This document shows, piece by piece, positions 7,866-15,352 of a stretch of 32,854 bases of DNA. The notes under the pieces are model-generated. The model saw nothing but the letters and a program-made list of their open reading frames with translations, did not search any database and was not told the DNA's origin. The translations under genes and the position numbers were made by a program. This DNA is from Actinophytocola sp. (lineage in GTDB: Bacteria; Actinomycetota; Actinomycetes; Mycobacteriales; Pseudonocardiaceae): positions 1 through 32,854 of the forward strand of contig WHSS01000029.1 in NCBI GenBank assembly GCA_009379975.1, given 5' to 3'. Numbering within the stretch: position 1 is the first letter of the stretch; each line of letters opens with the position of its first letter.

Positions 7866-7910
7866 GAACCGATATGAACCGATATTGTGCGGCGTGCCGC
7901 ACGCTATAGG
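7866..7910 (+). promoter_or_regulatory. clgR control region: 10-bp tandem repeat, perfect palindrome and -10 box
   Basis: GAACCGATAT occurs twice in tandem (7866-7875, 7876-7885). It is followed at once by the perfect palindrome GTGCGGC-GT-GCCGCAC (7887-7902) and by a -10-like TATAGG (7905-7910). No good -35 is seen, which fits an activator-dependent promoter. ClgR activates its own gene in related bacteria, and GTTCGCC just upstream (about 7852) resembles half of a Streptomyces ClgR site. Which protein binds which element cannot be told. Confidence 0.45.
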
Positions 7911-7980
7911 TAACGTGGGTGGCGGACCATGGACCGATGCCCGCTGCCGAGCAGGCCAGAGACGAGTGAGGAGGCGCGCG

Positions 7981-8379
7981 ATGACCGTGTTGTTGCGCGA
8001 GGCGATCGGCGATCGGCTTCGTCATGCCCGCACCAACCAGCGCCGGACGCTGCGCGAAATCTCCCACTCGGCGAGAGTGAGCCTCGGCTACCTCTCCGAG
8101 GTCGAGCGCGGGCAGAAGGAAGCCTCGAGCGAGCTGCTCGCCGCGATCTGTGATGCGCTCCAGCTGCCGTTGCCGGAGCTGCTGACCCACGTCGCGACCG
8201 ATATGGCCGCCCTGGACAACATGGTGATCAACGGCAGCGAGCTCGGTGCCGAGCCGCAGTCCGGTGCCGGTATGCCCGCTCAGGAGCAGCCGGGCGAGAT
8301 CACCAACTCCGCGGCGGGCATGACCACCGCGCTACGCCGGACCATCAGCAGCCCGAAGGTCAGCGTCTTCGCCGCCTGA
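7981..8379 (+). CDS. clgR: XRE-family transcriptional activator ClgR
   Basis: DNA-binding activator of Clp protease and envelope-stress genes in actinobacteria. The 132 residues begin with an XRE helix-turn-helix (about 5-62: [40 protein letters not shown]), followed by a short linker. The protein ends in VFAA; ClgR proteins of Streptomyces are degraded by ClpP through a C-terminal Ala-Ala, so this looks like the same degron. The ATG at 7981 is chosen because GAGGAG lies just upstream (about 7969) and the preceding in-frame residues are not conserved. It lies directly upstream of pspA and pspM, as in mycobacteria, suggesting one stress regulon. Confidence 0.92.
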   Translation: MTVLLREAIGDRLRHARTNQRRTLREISHSARVSLGYLSEVERGQKEASSELLAAICDALQLPLPELLTHVATDMAALDNMVINGSELGAEPQSGAGMPAQEQPGEITNSAAGMTTALRRTISSPKVSVFAA

Positions 8380-8385
8380 GCTCCC

Positions 8386-8398
8386 GCCCCTGAGGGGC
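8386..8398 (+). terminator. Small GC hairpin after clgR
   Basis: GCCCCT-G-AGGGGC begins 6 nt after the clgR stop. With a single-base spacer and no T-run it is a weak terminator at best; it may only attenuate readthrough into pspA. Confidence 0.3.
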
Positions 8399-8464
8399 AA
8401 GATCAGTGCTGACCCTGAATTCTCCCGGGGTCACCTGGAAGCCGGACCTCCGACCTGACACGAT

Positions 8465-8491
8465 GGAACGTGCCCCGGGTACGCGTGCGTT
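8465..8491 (+). promoter_or_regulatory. Possible ECF-sigma promoter for pspA
   Basis: GGAAC (8465-8469) and CGTT (8488-8491) are separated by 18 nt, which resembles the promoters of extracytoplasmic stress sigma factors (SigE/SigH/SigR type). In mycobacteria the clgR-pspA locus is under SigE, so the context fits. The spacing is at the long end. Confidence 0.4.
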
Positions 8492-8547
8492 ATCCGTGGG
8501 ACACGGGTATCGGAGTTTACTGGGAATGCAGAAGGCAGGCGGATGAG

Positions 8548-9444
8548 ATGGCCAACCCGTTCGTGAAGTTCTGGAAGTACCTGATGGCGGCGTTCTCGAC
8601 GAAGATCGACGAACATGCCGACCCGAAGGTGCAGATCCAGCAGGCCATCGAGGAGGCACAGCGCAACCACCAAGCCCTCTCACAGCAGGCCGCTTCCGTG
8701 ATCGGAAATCAGCGGCAGCTGGAGATGAAGCTGAACCGTCAGCTCGGCGAGGTGGAGAAGCTGCAGTCGTCGACGCGGCAGGCGCTGGTGCTCGCCGAAG
8801 AGGCCCGCGAGAAGGGCGACGAGAAGAAGGCGGGGGATTACGAGGTCGCCGCCGAGGGGTTCGCCGCGCAGCTGGTGACCGCCGAGCAGAGCATTGAAGA
8901 CCTGAAGACGCTGCACGACCAGGCGCTGCAGGCCGCGACGCAGGCCAAGCAGGCGGTCGAGCGGAACTCGTATCAGCTGCAGCAGAAGCTCGCGGAGCGG
9001 ACCAAGCTGCTCTCGCAGCTCGAGCAGGCCAAGATGCAGGAGCAGGTGTCCTCGTCGCTGACCCAGATGACCGAGCTCGCCGCGCCGAGCAACACCCCGT
9101 CCCTTGACGAAGTGCGGGAGAAGATCGAGCGCCGGTACGCGACCGCCGTCGGCTCGGCCGAGCTCGCCGAGAACTCGATGCAGGGCAGGATGCTCGAGGT
9201 GCAGCACAGCACGATGCAGCTCGCCGGTCACAGCCGCCTCGAGCAGATCCGGGCGTCGATGAAGGGCGAATCCGTCGCGGGCCAGGTCACGGCGGGTTCG
9301 GACGCGGCTTCGGCAGGCGAGACCGCGGCTCCGGCCGGGCAGGCCGCCGATGCGAAGCCGGCAGGGCCCCAGCAGCTGAGCGCGGATATCCAGTCGGAGA
9401 TCGCCAAGCGAGTCCAGGCAGAACAGCAGCAGAACAAGGCGTGA
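8548..9444 (+). CDS. pspA: PspA/IM30-family membrane-stress protein (35-kDa antigen homologue)
   Basis: Peripheral membrane protein that forms coiled-coil oligomers on the inner face of the membrane and protects it under stress. The 298 residues begin [21 protein letters not shown], the amphipathic helix plus start of the coiled coil, then a long helical region rich in Gln, Glu and Ala (about 30-215), and an Ala/Pro-rich tail ending in a further helix. The ATG at 8548 matches the conserved family start; a longer reading from 8470 adds non-conserved residues. It follows clgR and precedes pspM, the same order as Rv2745c-Rv2744c-Rv2743c. Confidence 0.93.
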   Translation: MANPFVKFWKYLMAAFSTKIDEHADPKVQIQQAIEEAQRNHQALSQQAASVIGNQRQLEMKLNRQLGEVEKLQSSTRQALVLAEEAREKGDEKKAGDYEVAAEGFAAQLVTAEQSIEDLKTLHDQALQAATQAKQAVERNSYQLQQKLAERTKLLSQLEQAKMQEQVSSSLTQMTELAAPSNTPSLDEVREKIERRYATAVGSAELAENSMQGRMLEVQHSTMQLAGHSRLEQIRASMKGESVAGQVTAGSDAASAGETAAPAGQAADAKPAGPQQLSADIQSEIAKRVQAEQQQNKA

Positions 9445-9476
9445 CCCGGAGGGCTACGGCGTGAGGCGGGGAAGAC

Positions 9477-10205
9477 GTGAGGAACAGGCCCAGGCGGCTG
9501 ACTGATTTCCCGCTCGTCGCCGATCTGGCGCAGCAGTGGGTGGACTTCAACGAGCCCGCCGCCAAGCTGGCGCGGCGCAAGGAGCGGGCCTCGCGCGCGC
9601 TGACGTTCTGGCTGGTGCTGACGGTGCTGTGCGGCATCGTGGTCGCGACCGGCTCGATGCCGTTTATCACCGGGGGCGTCGTCTTCGGCGCGCTCGCGGT
9701 CCGGGCGGGGCTGCGGCTACGGCGGCTGCACCGCGCCCCGCCGCCCAGCGCGGCGCCTCGGCGCCGCGTGCCACCGCCGCGCACCTCGCTCGCCCATGAG
9801 CCGATGCAGCGGCTCGGGCGGGCGGAGGCCTCGTTGAACGACCTGATGGCACGGCTTCCCGCCCAGCAGGCGGGGCCGGTCATCCCGGCGGCCACGGTCG
9901 CCGAGGCCGGTTCCACCGCCGCCGACGCGGCGCAGGCCCTGCGGGAGCTGGCGGCACGCATCGTCGCGATCGAGCGGGCCCGTGACGCCGCACCCACTGG
10001 TGAACGCGCCGCGCTGGATGCCGCGCTGCGGACGTTGCGTGAGCAACTCGATGAAGGCGTTGACTCCTACGGCGGCCTGCTCGCGGCGGCCGGGCACGCG
10101 GTCGCCGCCAGCGGCGTGGACCTCGAACGCCCGCAGGCCGCGCTCACCGACGCGACGGACCGGCTCGCCGGTATGGCGATCGCGCTGCGCGAGCTCGGCC
10201 ACTGA
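9477..10205 (+). CDS. pspM: PspM-like membrane protein of the phage-shock locus
   Basis: 242 residues with a short basic N-terminus, two adjacent hydrophobic segments (about 41-59 and 63-80) and a long Ala/Arg/Leu-rich, probably helical cytoplasmic part. By position after pspA and by its layout it matches mycobacterial Rv2743c (PspM), the membrane partner that links PspA to the bilayer. Primary-sequence conservation in this family is low, so the call rests largely on context. The GTG start lies 32 nt after pspA, so the two are probably co-transcribed. No PspN-like gene follows. Confidence 0.7.
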   Translation: MRNRPRRLTDFPLVADLAQQWVDFNEPAAKLARRKERASRALTFWLVLTVLCGIVVATGSMPFITGGVVFGALAVRAGLRLRRLHRAPPPSAAPRRRVPPPRTSLAHEPMQRLGRAEASLNDLMARLPAQQAGPVIPAATVAEAGSTAADAAQALRELAARIVAIERARDAAPTGERAALDAALRTLREQLDEGVDSYGGLLAAAGHAVAASGVDLERPQAALTDATDRLAGMAIALRELGH

Positions 10206-10216
10206 GCGAGCCCGAC

Positions 10217-10301
10217 GGCGGCCGCCGGGCGGCGACACCAAGGTGCCATGGGGTTCCTATATGGCACCCAGGGCCACCTTGGGCTCCCCGCCGGCGGCCG
10301 G
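10217..10301. terminator. Large hairpin between convergent pspM and pyrD
   Basis: Outer GC-rich arms (GGCCGCCGG near 10220 and CCGGCGGCC near 10291) enclose CCAAGGTG (10239-10246) paired with CACCTTGG (10275-10282) and an inner GGTGCCAT (10242-10249) / ATGGCACC (10261-10268). These inner pairings overlap, so alternative folds are possible. The position just after both stops supports a bidirectional terminator. Confidence 0.65.
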
Positions 10302-10302
10302 C

Positions 10303-11352
10303 TCAAGCGGCGAGCGCCCGCCCGATCCGCCTGATCAACGCCGGCCCGGAGTAGATGAACGCGGTGTAGAGCTGGAGCAGACTCGCGCCCGCGTCGAGCA
10401 TACGCAGCGCGTCGTCCGGGGACGCGATCCCGCCGACGCCGATGATCGGGAGCCTGCCCTCGGTGTGCTGGTGCACGAAGCGGATGACCTCGCGAGAGCG
10501 CGCGGCGAGTGGCTCGCCGGACAGGCCGCCTGTTTCCCGCCCCACTGCGGCGTCCTTGGCGTTCAGGCCGTCACGGGAGAGCGTGGTGTTGGTCGCGATG
10601 ATGCCCGCGACGCCGTGGCCGGTACAGACTTCGAGGAGCTCGGTGAGCGCGTCGTCTGTCAGGTCCGGCGCGACCTTGACCAGCAGCGGCGTGGCCCGTT
10701 CCCGGCCGAGGTCGGCGCTGAGTATGGCCGAGAGGGCCTGCAGCTCGCCGAGCAGTTCGGTGAGCGCGCCGCGGTCCTGCAGCTTCCGCAGCTGTGGCGT
10801 GTTGGGTGAGCTGACGTTGATCGCGAAGTAGTCGGCGTAGGGATAGAGGGTCCGCAGCGAGAACTGGTAGTCGGCGACGGCGTCGTCGAGCGCTGCCGCC
10901 TTGGACTTGCCGATGCTGATGCCGAGGGGGATGCCGAGCGCCGGCAGCCCGGCGAGGCGGGCGCCCAGCACCTCCGCGCCCGCGTTGTTGAACCCCATCC
11001 GGTTGATGAGGGCATGCGAATGGGGTAGCTGGAACAGCCGCGGCCGCGGGTTGCCGGGCTGCGGCAGCCGGGTGACGGTGCCGACCTCGACGAACCCGAA
11101 GCCGAGCGCGGGCCAGGCGGGTACGGCGCGGCCGTCCTTGTCCATGCCTGCGGCCAGCCCGACCGGGTTGGGAAACCGCACCCCGAAAACCGTTCTAGGC
11201 GCCTCGGCGGCGTAATAGGCCCGTAGCCGGGCGAGCAGGGCCGGGTGGGACCCGAGCCGCGACAGGGGCGCCAGCGTGCGCTCGTGCACCATCTCAGGGT
11301 CATTTCGGCCGATGCGGTACAGCGCGGGACGCACGATTTTGTCGAACAGCAC
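10303..11352 (-). CDS. pyrD: Dihydroorotate dehydrogenase (quinone), class 2
   Basis: Oxidises dihydroorotate to orotate in pyrimidine synthesis, passing electrons to the quinone pool at the membrane. From the GTG at 11352 the product has 349 residues. It has the N-terminal helical membrane-association segment of class 2 enzymes and the FMN barrel with [42 protein letters not shown] (catalytic Ser region), LVKVAPD, TNTT and GVGGI. The GTG is chosen because [13 protein letters not shown] is the typical start; an ATG at 11433 would overlap the upstream parA gene and add basic, unconserved residues. It follows the parA-like gene by 34 nt on the same strand. Confidence 0.93.
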   Translation of the reverse strand: MLFDKIVRPALYRIGRNDPEMVHERTLAPLSRLGSHPALLARLRAYYAAEAPRTVFGVRFPNPVGLAAGMDKDGRAVPAWPALGFGFVEVGTVTRLPQPGNPRPRLFQLPHSHALINRMGFNNAGAEVLGARLAGLPALGIPLGISIGKSKAAALDDAVADYQFSLRTLYPYADYFAINVSSPNTPQLRKLQDRGALTELLGELQALSAILSADLGRERATPLLVKVAPDLTDDALTELLEVCTGHGVAGIIATNTTLSRDGLNAKDAAVGRETGGLSGEPLAARSREVIRFVHQHTEGRLPIIGVGGIASPDDALRMLDAGASLLQLYTAFIYSGPALIRRIGRALAA

Positions 11353-11386
11353 CTGACCAGTCTCGCGCACCGGCGCCGAGGGTTCG

Positions 11387-12271
11387 CTACCGCGTCGGCG
11401 CTTCCAGATCGAGCGCATCCTGATCGAGCGCATCCTGATCGAACTCGGTCACGCTGGACCGTTGGGGCGGCTCCAGGTGATGCCTGCCGCGGCGAGCGGA
11501 GCGCAGCATCCTCGCGAGCACCAGGTTGAACCCTAGTGAGATCTCCCTGCCGCCCGGCGTCGCCCACTCGTGAATGGGAGTGCAGGATCCGGCCGCCTGC
11601 TGCACCGCGAGCCGATCCGGCAGCGCGACCGGCATGACCAGCGAGCCGAAGCTCTCCCGGAGCTCGCTGATCCGGTACAGGTGCTCGTGGGAGCGGACGC
11701 GGAACTTGTTGACCAGCACGCCGAGCGCCCGCAGCTGGGGATTCTCCTCCCTTCGGGTCCGTTCGATGGCCTCGAACGCTCGCTGTGCCCCGGACACCGC
11801 GTACATGGTCGGTTCGGTGACCAGCAGGGCGCCGTTGGCGGCGAGCAGCGCGGAGCGGGTGAGCCTGCCAAGCGACGGCGGGCAGTCCAGGATGATCAGG
11901 TCGTAGTACGGGTCGGCGGCGGGGTCGGCGTACCACGCCGTCGCCAGTGAGAGGTTCTCCAGCCCCGGTGTGTTCGCGGCGGGTTCGTTGATGAGCTCGA
12001 TGTCCTCATTGCCTGCGAGGACGTCGAGCTGATCGCTCCAGGCGCTGGCCGAGACCGCCCTGCGGAGCATTGACGGGCGGGGGGTGGCGAGGACTTCGGC
12101 AAGACCGACTTCGGCGCCGGCCGGATCGAGCGTCGCGGTCGCATTGCCTTGCGGATCGAGATCGACCACGAGCGCGCGAACGCCACGACGCAGCGCTGCG
12201 GATGCGAGACCCAGAGCGACGGTTGTCTTGCCGACGCCACCCTTCAAGCTGAGGACGGCGACGATGTGCAC
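11387..12271 (-). CDS. ParA/Soj-family ATPase (orphan)
   Basis: 294 residues of a MinD/ParA-type P-loop ATPase. The deviant Walker A is KGGVGKTT (residues 10-17), the A' motif VVDLDPQGN has Asp37 and Asp39, and the Walker B-like segment is [13 protein letters not shown]. Such proteins position DNA or other cargo on the nucleoid or membrane. No parB or other partner is next to it, so its cargo is unknown. The chosen GTG at 12271 gives the usual [11 protein letters not shown] start but has no Shine-Dalgarno; ATG codons at 12340 and 12337 would add about 23 residues. The C-terminal tail contains [11 protein letters not shown], produced by a 15-bp tandem repeat near 11406-11436. Confidence 0.82.
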   Translation of the reverse strand: MHIVAVLSLKGGVGKTTVALGLASAALRRGVRALVVDLDPQGNATATLDPAGAEVGLAEVLATPRPSMLRRAVSASAWSDQLDVLAGNEDIELINEPAANTPGLENLSLATAWYADPAADPYYDLIILDCPPSLGRLTRSALLAANGALLVTEPTMYAVSGAQRAFEAIERTRREENPQLRALGVLVNKFRVRSHEHLYRISELRESFGSLVMPVALPDRLAVQQAAGSCTPIHEWATPGGREISLGFNLVLARMLRSARRGRHHLEPPQRSSVTEFDQDALDQDALDLEAPTR

Positions 12272-12465
12272 GACTGCGAGGGTAGTCGCAACCGGTCGGG
12301 GTGTCGCGGGTCGCCTCGCTTGCGGAGCCTGCGGCATCATCCGCGTGGCCCCCGGCTGCCCCTGACGTTCCTGGGCTCCCGGGACGGCGCTGAACAACCC
12401 GCCGCCTTGCCAGACACCAAACCTGGATCCCCGGGCCCATCCGGCGGGGTCATTCAGCACCGTCC

Positions 12466-12471
12466 TAGGGT
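12466..12471 (+). promoter_or_regulatory. Leaderless -10 box for the methyltransferase gene
   Basis: TAGGGT is followed by exactly 6 nt and then the ATG at 12478. The same hexamer and spacing occur before pyk and tesB. The AGGG within the box could also act as a weak ribosome-binding site, so both readings remain open. Confidence 0.5.
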
Positions 12472-12477
12472 AAGCGC

Positions 12478-13209
12478 ATGCGAATGGACAGCCCGGCCGT
12501 GCGCGGCTCGGATTCGGTGCACCGCGTGCTGGAAGCGGAGCTCGCCGCGGCCCGCGAGCGCGCGACCGGCAAACCGCGGGTGGTGGATGTCGGCGGCGGT
12601 AGCGGCGTCTGGGCGGTACCGCTGGCCGCCGCGGGCTGTGCGGTGACGGTCGTGGAACCCAACCCGAACGCGATCGCCACCCTGTGGCGGCGCGCGGAGG
12701 AGGTGGCGGTCGCCGAGAACATCGAGGTGATCGCCGACGATGTGGACGCGCTCGCCGACGTGATCCCCGCGGGATCGGCGGACCTGGTGCTCGCGCACGG
12801 CCTGCTGGAGGTCGTCGATGACCCGGCGGCCGCGCTCGCGGCCCTCGCCGCGACGGTGGCGGACGACGGCGCGGTGTCGGTGCTGGTGGCCAACCGGCAC
12901 GCCGCGGTGCTGCATCGGGCGCTCTCCGGCCGCTTCGACGAGGCACGCAAGCTGCTCGCCGACCCCGACGGGGTGCTGCCGGAGGACGCCGAGGCCCTGC
13001 TGCGCCGGTTCGATGTCGACGGGCTGCGGACGCTGCTCGCCGCTGCGGGGCTCCGGGTCTCGCGGCTGCTCGGGGACGGGATCGTGGCGGACTGGGTCGC
13101 CGACCCCGGTGAAGGGGAGTTGGCGGAGTTCGAACTGGCGGCGGCGGGCACGCCACCGTTGCGCGACATAGCATCGCGGCTGCATGTGGTGGCGCGCCGC
13201 GCGGGCTAG
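12478..13209 (+). CDS. Class I SAM-dependent methyltransferase
   Basis: 243 residues with a Rossmann-type methyltransferase fold: motif I VVDVGGGSGVWAVPLA (about 35-50), the acidic end of strand 2 in VVEPNPNAI, motif II around DLVLAHGLLEVVDDP and a downstream PDGVLPEDAEALL helix. The family resembles SmtA/CmoM-like methyltransferases, but the substrate cannot be inferred. It is divergent from the parA-like gene (206-bp gap) and stands upstream of the inverted-repeat element and dinB. ATG at 12478 is preferred for its position after the TAGGGT box; ATG at 12484 is a close alternative. Confidence 0.8.
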   Translation: MRMDSPAVRGSDSVHRVLEAELAAARERATGKPRVVDVGGGSGVWAVPLAAAGCAVTVVEPNPNAIATLWRRAEEVAVAENIEVIADDVDALADVIPAGSADLVLAHGLLEVVDDPAAALAALAATVADDGAVSVLVANRHAAVLHRALSGRFDEARKLLADPDGVLPEDAEALLRRFDVDGLRTLLAAAGLRVSRLLGDGIVADWVADPGEGELAEFELAAAGTPPLRDIASRLHVVARRAG

Positions 13210-13235
13210 GACCCCGCCGGTGCCTATTGTGTAGC

Positions 13236-13359
13236 CCTGGAGGGCTATTCACAAGTCGTTCGGCGGGGCCGCCCGGAGGGTGGTCGCGACGACCGACTGC
13301 AGGTGAGACGCGAGATCGAGGTGACCTGTTCGCGGTGAATGGCCCGACTTATGAATAAG
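13236..13359. mobile_element. ~124-bp inverted-repeat element, copy 1 (MITE-like)
   Basis: The left end CTATTCACAAGTC (13245-13257) is the imperfect inverted repeat of the right end GACTTATGAATAAG (13346-13359). The interior shares an identical 25-bp run (13260-13284) and further blocks with the element at 21204-21328. It has no coding capacity of its own beyond a chance minus-strand reading. It sits between the methyltransferase and dinB. A small palindrome AGCCCT-GG-AGGGCT overlaps its left boundary. Confidence 0.7.
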
Positions 13360-13366
13360 ACTCAAG

Positions 13367-13380
13367 GAGCCCTTGGGCTC
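13367..13380. repeat. Perfect 14-bp palindrome upstream of dinB
   Basis: GAGCCCTTGGGCTC is fully self-complementary; the surrounding CAAGG-AGC-CCTTG forms an alternative hairpin. It lies between the inverted-repeat element and the dinB start. It could be an operator or part of the hairpin family that shares CCTTGGGCTC. No LexA-type box was recognised in this gap. Confidence 0.5.
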
Positions 13381-13420
13381 GCACCGCTCCGCGCAAGACG
13401 CTGAACGAGGGGCGATCGAG

Positions 13421-14722
13421 GTGGGACGCAACACCGGCTTACCCGAGCGGATCCGGCATCTCCGCATCGCCGCCGACGATCCCCGCCCGGTCGACGAGTG
13501 GCCCGACGACACCGGGTGTGGCGTGCTGCACATCGACATGGACGCGTTCTTCGCCGCGGTCGAGCTTCGCACCAGGCCCGAGTTGGCCGATCGTCCGGTG
13601 GTCGTCGCCGGTGCGGGCCCGCGCTCGGTGGTGCTGTCGGCGAACTACCCGGCTCGCGAGTACGGCGTGCGATCGGCGATGCCGGTCGCCGCCGCGCGCA
13701 GGCTGTGCCCGCACGCGGTGTACATCCCGCCGACGAAGGGCCTCTACGGCGAGGTCTCGTCCGGTGTCATGGCGACGTTTCGCGAGGTGACACCGCTGGT
13801 CGAGCCGCTGAGCGTGGACGAGGCGTTCCTCGATGTCTCCGGCGCGCTGCGCAGGCTGAACACCACCCCGTCCCGGATCGGGGCTGCCCTCCGCGCACGG
13901 ATCGCGGCCGATCACGGCATCACGTGCTCGGTCGGGATCGCGCCGGTGAAGTTCATCGCCAAGCTCGCTTCCGGCATGGCGAAGCCGGACGGGATGCTCG
14001 TGGTGTCGGGGGAGCGGTTGCTCGACTTCCTCCATCCGCTGCCGGTATCGGCGCTGTGGGGGGTCGGCGGCCACACCAACGCCGCGCTCGAGCGAGCGGG
14101 GCTCCGGACGGTTTCCGACGTCGCGAACACGCCGCTGGCCAGGCTCAAACGCGTGGTGGGGGCGGCGGCCGGTGAGCACATGCACGCGCTGGCCAACGGC
14201 CGTGACGACCGGGCCGTCGTCACGGAGTCGGTGGACAAGTCACTCGGCGCCGAACACACCTTCGGTGTCGATCAGGTCGACCGTGTGGTGCTGACCCGTG
14301 AGCTGCTCCGGCTGTCCGAGAGGACGGCGGCGAGCCTGCGGGCGAAGGGCCTGCGCGGCAAGACGGTATCGATCAAGATCCGGTTCGCCGATTTCACCAC
14401 GATCACCCGGTCCCGATCGCTGCCTTCGCCGACCGATGTCGCACGCGAGATCCACTCCTGTGTGGTGGCGTTGCTCACTGCGAATACCCTGGACGGCGCG
14501 TCCGTGAGGCTGGTCGGGGTGCGGGTCGACGGGCTCGTCGACGATGCGGGCGGCGAGCAGCTCCGGCTGACCGCCGACGAACCGAGGTGGCGGGACGCCG
14601 AAGTCGCCGCCGACTCGGCGCGTTCCAGGTTCGGCGCCTCGGCCGTGCGACCCGCATCGCTGCTACCGTTAGAGACAGGACGGGCGCGGCCAGGCGCCGG
14701 CGACACCGGGACGGCAGGCTAA
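13421..14722 (+). CDS. dinB: DNA polymerase IV (Y-family translesion polymerase)
   Basis: Low-fidelity polymerase that copies past damaged template bases. The 433 residues show the palm motif HIDMDAFFAAVE (Asp39, Asp41), the LSVDEAFLDVSG motif with the catalytic acidic pair (Asp133, Glu134), a helix-hairpin-helix thumb region (LWGVGGHTNAALERAGLRTV) and the little-finger domain (SLGAEHTF to IRFADFTTITRS). No clear C-terminal beta-clamp peptide was recognised. GTG at 13421 is chosen for the upstream GAGGGG (about 13407); an in-frame TTG at 13373 would add 16 residues. Its upstream gap holds the inverted-repeat element. Confidence 0.9.
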   Translation: MGRNTGLPERIRHLRIAADDPRPVDEWPDDTGCGVLHIDMDAFFAAVELRTRPELADRPVVVAGAGPRSVVLSANYPAREYGVRSAMPVAAARRLCPHAVYIPPTKGLYGEVSSGVMATFREVTPLVEPLSVDEAFLDVSGALRRLNTTPSRIGAALRARIAADHGITCSVGIAPVKFIAKLASGMAKPDGMLVVSGERLLDFLHPLPVSALWGVGGHTNAALERAGLRTVSDVANTPLARLKRVVGAAAGEHMHALANGRDDRAVVTESVDKSLGAEHTFGVDQVDRVVLTRELLRLSERTAASLRAKGLRGKTVSIKIRFADFTTITRSRSLPSPTDVAREIHSCVVALLTANTLDGASVRLVGVRVDGLVDDAGGEQLRLTADEPRWRDAEVAADSARSRFGASAVRPASLLPLETGRARPGAGDTGTAG

Positions 14723-14869
14723 TTGTTGTGGATAAGCTTGCCAGATCGGGTAGTCGTGGCTGCGCCGTACTCGTATCCTTGACAGTGGTACCGGAAAACG
14801 CCGGTGCGAGTATGGGATGTGATGAGTTGCGCGGCGCAGCGCCGAGGACATGCCGCGGGAGGAGGACGG

Positions 14870-15271
14870 ATGCCACTCTCCGAGCATGAACAGCGGTTGC
14901 TCGACCAGATCGAGCAGGCGCTCTATGCAGAGGATCCGAAGTTCGCATCCAGTGTCCGGGGGAAGCGACTTCGGAGGCCTACCCGTGGCAGGCGGTTACA
15001 GGGTGCCGCACTGTTCATAGTCGGAATCACCCTGCTACCCCTTGGCGTGATGGTGCCGGTGCGCCTGGCGGAGATCCCGATCTTGAGCGTGCTCGGATTC
15101 CTGATCATGTTCTTCGGCGTGCTGCTGGCCGTGACGGCGATGCGGGCCCAGCCGGAGGCCACGAGCGACTCCGGCGACGGCAAAGGGTCCGGGTCCGGCA
15201 AGGGCGGAGCGCGCGGTTCGTTCTCCCAGCGCATGGAAGAGCGATTCCGCCACCGCTTCGACGACCACTAG
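14870..15271 (+). CDS. DUF3040 membrane protein
   Basis: 133 residues, starting MPLSEHEQRLLDQIEQALYAEDPKF, the conserved opening of the DUF3040 family found throughout actinobacteria and often close to mraZ. Two hydrophobic helices (about 46-64 and 68-86) are followed by a Gly/Ser/Lys-rich linker and a basic His/Arg/Asp tail. The function of the family is unknown. The start is fixed by GGAGGAGG a few nt upstream. A small hairpin ACCGG-AAAACG-CCGGT lies at 14790-14805 in its leader. It faces the transglutaminase gene. Confidence 0.85.
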   Translation: MPLSEHEQRLLDQIEQALYAEDPKFASSVRGKRLRRPTRGRRLQGAALFIVGITLLPLGVMVPVRLAEIPILSVLGFLIMFFGVLLAVTAMRAQPEATSDSGDGKGSGSGKGGARGSFSQRMEERFRHRFDDH

Positions 15272-15287
15272 GCGAGCCGGCTTCGGT

Positions 15288-15342
15288 CGAGCCGAAGGGC
15301 CCTTTCGGTGCCGCAGGTGTACCGGCGGGCCCCTTCGGCTCG
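15288..15342. terminator. Bidirectional terminator between DUF3040 and transglutaminase genes
   Basis: CGAGCCGAAGGGCCC (15288-15302) pairs with GGGCCCCTTCGGCTCG (15327-15342), 15 pairs with one bulged base, across a 24-nt loop. It lies between two converging stops (15271 and 15353). A nested CTTCGG/CCGAAG hairpin is also possible. Confidence 0.75.
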
Positions 15343-15352
15343 CTTGGCACCC

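Noticed and set aside
12272-13252. Upstream extension of the parA-like frame to 621 codons
   Set aside because: The added part is Arg/Pro-rich antisense of the methyltransferase gene, without conserved features; the ATPase domain begins at 12271.
13360-13420. LexA (SOS) box before dinB
   Set aside because: No GAAC-N4-GTTC or close variant was found in the gap; only palindromes of another type.
13249-13572. Minus-strand ORF whose end (TTLRAAPPNDL) matches one at 21217 (TTLRAAPPTDL)
   Set aside because: The similarity comes from the shared inverted-repeat element, not from a gene; the rest of each ORF is unrelated antisense of dinB or rsmH sequence.
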